DNA from: an uncultured Roseburia sp. | GTDB taxonomy: Bacteria; Bacillota; Clostridia; Lachnospirales; Lachnospiraceae | DNA: 8,289 nt | NCBI GenBank assembly: GCA_934307185.1 | Contig: CAKRCJ010000085.1 | Span: 1-8,289, forward strand | Direction: 5' to 3' | Shown here: positions 6,193 through 8,289 of the stretch, piece after piece | How the letters are laid out: each line of letters begins with the position of its first letter | Position numbering within the stretch: position 1 is the first letter of the stretch | Notes under the pieces: generated by a model | What the model was told of the DNA's origin: nothing | Seen by the model: the letters and a program-made list of their open reading frames with translations, nothing else | Database searches by the model: none | Program-made: the position numbers and the translations under genes

Positions 6193-6741
6193 ATGAGTAA
6201 ATTATACTTTGTAAGACACGGTGAGAGCGAATGGAATGTGGCAGACAAAATTTGTGGAAGAACAGATATTCCATTGACAAAAAGAGGACACGAACAGGCA
6301 GTTGAGACTGGAAAAAAAATTTTGGCAGATGGAATTAAAGCAGATGAAATTTTATATTCCCCATTGCTTCGGGCGGCTGATACCGCAAAACATATCAGTG
6401 AAGTGACAGGCATTCCGGCACGTATGGAGTCACGGCTGATTGAGCAGAATTTTGGTGTGTGGGAAGGAACTTCCCCACGTAATTCGGCAGAGTTTTTGGA
6501 GGCAAAAAGTGGATTTTTAAACCGTTATGGGAATGGAGAGTCTATGTTAAAGCTGGCACAGCGCATTTACAATCTGCTGGACGAATTAAAGGAACAACCG
6601 GATAAGACTTACATACTTGTCGCGCATAATGGGATTGCAAGGGTGGTAAAATCTTATTTTTCTGACATGACAAATGAGGAGTATGCTGCCTTTGGGGTGA
6701 AAAATTGCAGTGTTACTGAGTTCTTGTTTGAGGGCAAATAG
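6193..6741 (+). CDS. Histidine phosphatase superfamily protein (phosphoglycerate mutase-like, branch 1)
   Basis: A 182-residue cytoplasmic phosphatase/mutase fold. The catalytic RHGE motif is at R8-H9-G10-E11, giving the phospho-accepting histidine H9. R60 in SPLLRAADTA (56-65), acid/base E84 in LIEQNFGVWEG, and second pocket histidine H145 in VAHNG complete the active site. At about 180 residues it is shorter than cofactor-dependent glycolytic phosphoglycerate mutases (about 230-250), which favours a phosphatase of the GpmB/CobC/PhoE type acting on a small phosphorylated metabolite. ATG 6193 has AAAGGGAG (6178-6185) at 7-nt spacing, 21 bp after the acetyltransferase stop, so it is the last intact gene of this operon. 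CobC or glycolytic roles cannot be assigned: no cobalamin or glycolysis genes are nearby. Confidence 0.87.
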   Translation: MSKLYFVRHGESEWNVADKICGRTDIPLTKRGHEQAVETGKKILADGIKADEILYSPLLRAADTAKHISEVTGIPARMESRLIEQNFGVWEGTSPRNSAEFLEAKSGFLNRYGNGESMLKLAQRIYNLLDELKEQPDKTYILVAHNGIARVVKSYFSDMTNEEYAAFGVKNCSVTEFLFEGK

Positions 6742-6748
6742 AAAAGAA

Positions 6749-6865
6749 ATGGAGGAAGAAAAAAAGATGTGTGAAGCTTTAAGAGAATTATTTGCTGATG
6801 AACTGGAACAGTCACGAACAGAAGGAATAATGGAAGGCAGGTTTATCACATTCTTTCTGATATGA
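6749..6865 (+). pseudogene. C-terminal remnant of a PD-(D/E)XK (Rpn-type) transposase/nuclease
   Basis: Seven bases after the phosphatase stop, a 38-codon frame reads MEEEKKMCEALRELFADELE and continues into QSRTEGIMEGR before drifting to FITFFLI and a stop. The phrase MCEAL-REL-ADELE followed by charged E-G repeats is familiar from the C-terminal tail of Rpn-family recombination-promoting nucleases/putative transposases, abundant in Lachnospiraceae. Intact members are about 300 residues with a nuclease domain upstream; none of that is present. The frame breaks near 6839, where the E-G-rich tail would normally continue. GGAGG (6750-6754) could translate a form from ATG 6767. I regard it as debris; a tiny translated protein is possible but unsupported. 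Confidence 0.5.
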
Positions 6866-6906
6866 AGCCGGACTACGATGTACGGGAAGTATTCAAAAGA
6901 ATATAG
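6838..6906 (+). other. Unidentified short open stretch in a shifted frame, possible gene debris
   Basis: In the frame shifted relative to the preceding remnant, the DNA reads QVYHILSDMKPDYDVREVFK and then RI before TAG (6904-6906). The composition looks protein-like, and after the stop the same frame continues GIEQQVLFELHRIFW. There is no start codon with a ribosome binding site. It may be a decayed part of the preceding element or of a second gene. I do not recognise the family. The rest up to 6968 is AT-rich with no feature I can support. Confidence 0.2.
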
Positions 6907-6968
6907 GGCATTGAGCAGCAGGTATTGTTTGAATTGCATAGAATATTTTGGAATAAAATAAGAAAATT

Positions 6969-6992
6969 GTTACATTTCCATAGATTTGTAAC
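6969..6992. promoter_or_regulatory. GTTACA-N12-TGTAAC dyad upstream of the alcohol dehydrogenase promoter
   Basis: A perfect six-base inverted repeat, GTTACA (6969-6974) and TGTAAC (6987-6992), with a 12-nt spacer. Against a predicted start near 7028 it spans about -59 to -36, where an activator or second repressor could bind. The half-site matches no operator I can name with confidence. Confidence 0.35.
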
Positions 6993-7012
6993 TTACGTTT
7001 TATGAATTCATT

Positions 7013-7021
7013 TGCTACAAT
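7013..7021 (+). promoter_or_regulatory. Extended -10 promoter of the fucO-like gene
   Basis: TGC (7013-7015) directly precedes TACAAT (7016-7021), a 5/6 match to the -10 consensus, so TGCTACAAT is an extended -10. At 17-bp spacing the -35 position reads TTACGT (6993-6998), a poor match, consistent with dependence on the extended -10 or on an activator. Predicted start is near 7028, giving a short 5' UTR of about 42 nt. Confidence 0.6.
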
Positions 7022-7033
7022 AAATATAACAAA

Positions 7034-7051
7034 TTGTTAAATAATTAACAG
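7034..7051. promoter_or_regulatory. Rex (redox-sensing repressor) operator
   Basis: TTGTTAAATAATTAACAG matches the clostridial Rex consensus TTGTTAANNNNTTAACAA at 13 of 14 specified positions; only the last base differs. It sits just after the predicted start (about +7 to +24) and before the ribosome binding site (7055-7059), an ideal place to block transcription. Rex binds such sites when NADH/NAD+ is low and releases them when NADH rises. It commonly controls alcohol dehydrogenases and other fermentation genes in Clostridia. The rex gene is not in this window. Confidence 0.72.
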
Positions 7052-7069
7052 TAAAGGAGAAGATTTATT

Positions 7070-8215
7070 ATGGCAAACAGAATTATGTTAAACGAAACTT
7101 CCTATCATGGAGCAGGAGCAATTGCAGAGATTGCAACAGAAGCAAAAGCGCGCGCATTTAAAAAAGCTTTTGTTTGTTCTGACCCGGACCTGATTAAATT
7201 CGGTGTTACCAAAAAAGTAACAGATATTTTGGATCAGAATAATCTTGCTTATGAAATTTATTCCGATATTAAAGCAAACCCGACAATCGAAAATGTACAG
7301 CATGGTGTAGAAGCATTCAAAAAATCCGGAGCAGATTATCTTATAGCAATCGGTGGAGGTTCTTCCATGGATACTTCCAAAGCAATCGGCATCATCATCG
7401 CAAATCCGGAATTTGAAGATGTCAGAAGTCTTGAGGGTGTAGCACCTACTAAGAAACCTTGTGTACCAATTATTGCAGTTCCTACAACAGCAGGTACTGC
7501 AGCAGAGGTTACAATCAACTATGTTATCACTGATGTGGAAAGAAAAAGAAAATTTGTATGCGTTGACCCACATGATATGCCGGTTATCGCTATCGTTGAC
7601 CCGGAAATGATGTCTTCCATGCCAAAAGGTTTAACCGCTTCTACAGGTATGGACGCATTAACACATGCAATTGAAGGTTATACAACAAAAGCTGCATGGG
7701 AAATGACAGACATGTTCCATTTAAAAGCAATCGAACTCATTTCTAAATCTTTAAGAAGTGCAGTTGCTAATGAAAAAGAAGGTCGTGAGGGAATGGCTCT
7801 TGGACAGTACATTGCCGGAATGGGATTCTCAAATGTAGGACTTGGAATTGCACATTCCATGGCACACACTTTAGGTGCTGTTTATGATACTCCACATGGT
7901 GTTGCCTGCGCAATGATGCTTCCAATCGTTATGGAGTACAATGCAGCCTGCACAGGTGAAAAATATCGTGAAATTGCCCGTGCAATGGGAGTAAAAGGTG
8001 CAGATGAAATGTCTGTGGAAGAATACCGCAAAGCAGCAGTTGATGCTGTACGTAAACTTTCTGTAGATGTTGGAATTCCTACAAAACTGGAAGCATTAAA
8101 AGAAGAAGATTTAGACTTCCTTGCTGAGTCTGCTCATGCAGATGCCTGCGCACCGGGTAATCCAAAGGATGCGAGTGTGGAAGATTTGAAGGAATTATTC
8201 CGTAAATTAATGTAA
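7070..8215 (+). CDS. fucO: Lactaldehyde reductase / 1,2-propanediol dehydrogenase, iron-dependent alcohol dehydrogenase family
   Basis: A 381-residue group III alcohol dehydrogenase, nearly the length of E. coli FucO and alike end to end (MANRIMLNET start, PTTAGTAAEVTINYVITD, KFVCVDPHD, MALGQYIAGMGFSNVGLG). The N-terminal half binds NAD through GGGSSMD (95-101). Iron is held by D195, H199, H262 and H276, equivalent to E. coli D196, H200, H263 and H277. It interconverts L-lactaldehyde and (S)-1,2-propanediol in fucose or rhamnose fermentation, re-oxidising NADH, and may reduce other short aldehydes. AHTLGA (265-270) replaces the more usual AHPLGA near the active site. ATG 7070 has AGGAG (7055-7059) at 10-nt spacing. 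The gene appears single, with its own promoter and a Rex site. No fucose or rhamnose genes are in view, so a general redox role is equally likely. Confidence 0.92.
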   Translation: MANRIMLNETSYHGAGAIAEIATEAKARAFKKAFVCSDPDLIKFGVTKKVTDILDQNNLAYEIYSDIKANPTIENVQHGVEAFKKSGADYLIAIGGGSSMDTSKAIGIIIANPEFEDVRSLEGVAPTKKPCVPIIAVPTTAGTAAEVTINYVITDVERKRKFVCVDPHDMPVIAIVDPEMMSSMPKGLTASTGMDALTHAIEGYTTKAAWEMTDMFHLKAIELISKSLRSAVANEKEGREGMALGQYIAGMGFSNVGLGIAHSMAHTLGAVYDTPHGVACAMMLPIVMEYNAACTGEKYREIARAMGVKGADEMSVEEYRKAAVDAVRKLSVDVGIPTKLEALKEEDLDFLAESAHADACAPGNPKDASVEDLKELFRKLM

Positions 8216-8289
8216 ACCGGAGTTTAGATAATATGAAGTGACCTCACATTTGTAGCAACGTGGATTTACCTGTATACTAGAGTTTGACT

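Noticed and set aside
7088..7573. 161-codon cysteine-rich minus-strand frame
   Set aside because: It is antisense to the well-conserved fucO coding sequence; the cysteines arise from complementing its alanine/glycine codons.
8250..8278. TTGTAG-N17-TATACT as a promoter for a gene beyond the window
   Set aside because: The -35 matches only three of six bases and the window ends before any gene can be seen. The following TAGAGTTTGACT could instead be part of a longer MerR-type spacer, but too little is present to judge.
8216..8289. Terminator after fucO
   Set aside because: Only a tiny GTGA/TCAC inverted repeat (8238-8247) is visible, with a two-base loop and no T-run; no intrinsic terminator can be supported before the window ends.
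1..8289. CRISPR arrays, tRNA or rRNA genes, intact insertion sequences, phage genes
   Set aside because: No spaced direct repeats, cloverleaf or rRNA-like sequence, paired terminal inverted repeats with a transposase, or phage structural genes were seen on either strand.

Overview
The window looks like chromosomal DNA of a low-GC, Gram-positive, anaerobic gut commensal of the Lachnospiraceae (Clostridia). This rests on AT-rich intergenic DNA, AAGGAG-type ribosome binding sites, protein sequences typical of that family, a clostridial-type Rex operator and decayed copies of genes common there. No species can be named from sequence alone.

Region 1 (1-4196) holds a heterodimeric ABC multidrug exporter with a long leader. 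A promoter (189-217) precedes a 23-codon ORF with a good ribosome binding site (307-378). Two tandem intrinsic terminators follow (414-442 and 467-505), then two half-transporters of the BmrC/BmrD (LmrC/LmrD, TM287/288) type at 644-2365 and 2394-4196. I see no convincing promoter between the terminators and the exporter, so its expression probably depends on read-through. The leader RNA can form mutually exclusive hairpins. The layout resembles the bmrB-bmrC-bmrD arrangement of Bacillus subtilis, where a leader peptide controls the exporter by ribosome-mediated attenuation. The attenuation model here is inference.

Region 2 (4197-4640) is a gene graveyard. On the minus strand lies the C-terminal part of a RelB/DinJ-type antitoxin whose stop overlaps the first codons of a toxin gene that stops after seven residues. 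It is the remnant of a toxin-antitoxin module.

Region 3 (4653-6741) is a tight four-gene plus-strand operon: a RimJ/RimL-like GNAT acetyltransferase, a blasticidin-S-deaminase-like cytidine deaminase-fold enzyme, a streptothricin-acetyltransferase-like GNAT, and a histidine phosphatase. Each has its own Shine-Dalgarno sequence and gaps are 21-34 bases. Together with the exporter this suggests small-molecule or antibiotic handling, but substrates cannot be read from sequence.

Region 4 (6742-7069) starts with a C-terminal scrap of what looks like a PD-(D/E)XK (Rpn-type) transposase or nuclease, followed by non-coding DNA. The control region of the last gene comes next: a GTTACA-N12-TGTAAC dyad, an extended -10 promoter, and a near-perfect Rex operator just downstream of the predicted transcription start.

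Region 5 (7070-8215) is a full-length FucO-like iron-dependent lactaldehyde reductase/1,2-propanediol dehydrogenase. The Rex site implies induction when NADH is high, as expected for a fermentative NAD+-regenerating enzyme. The last 74 bases hold no supported gene.
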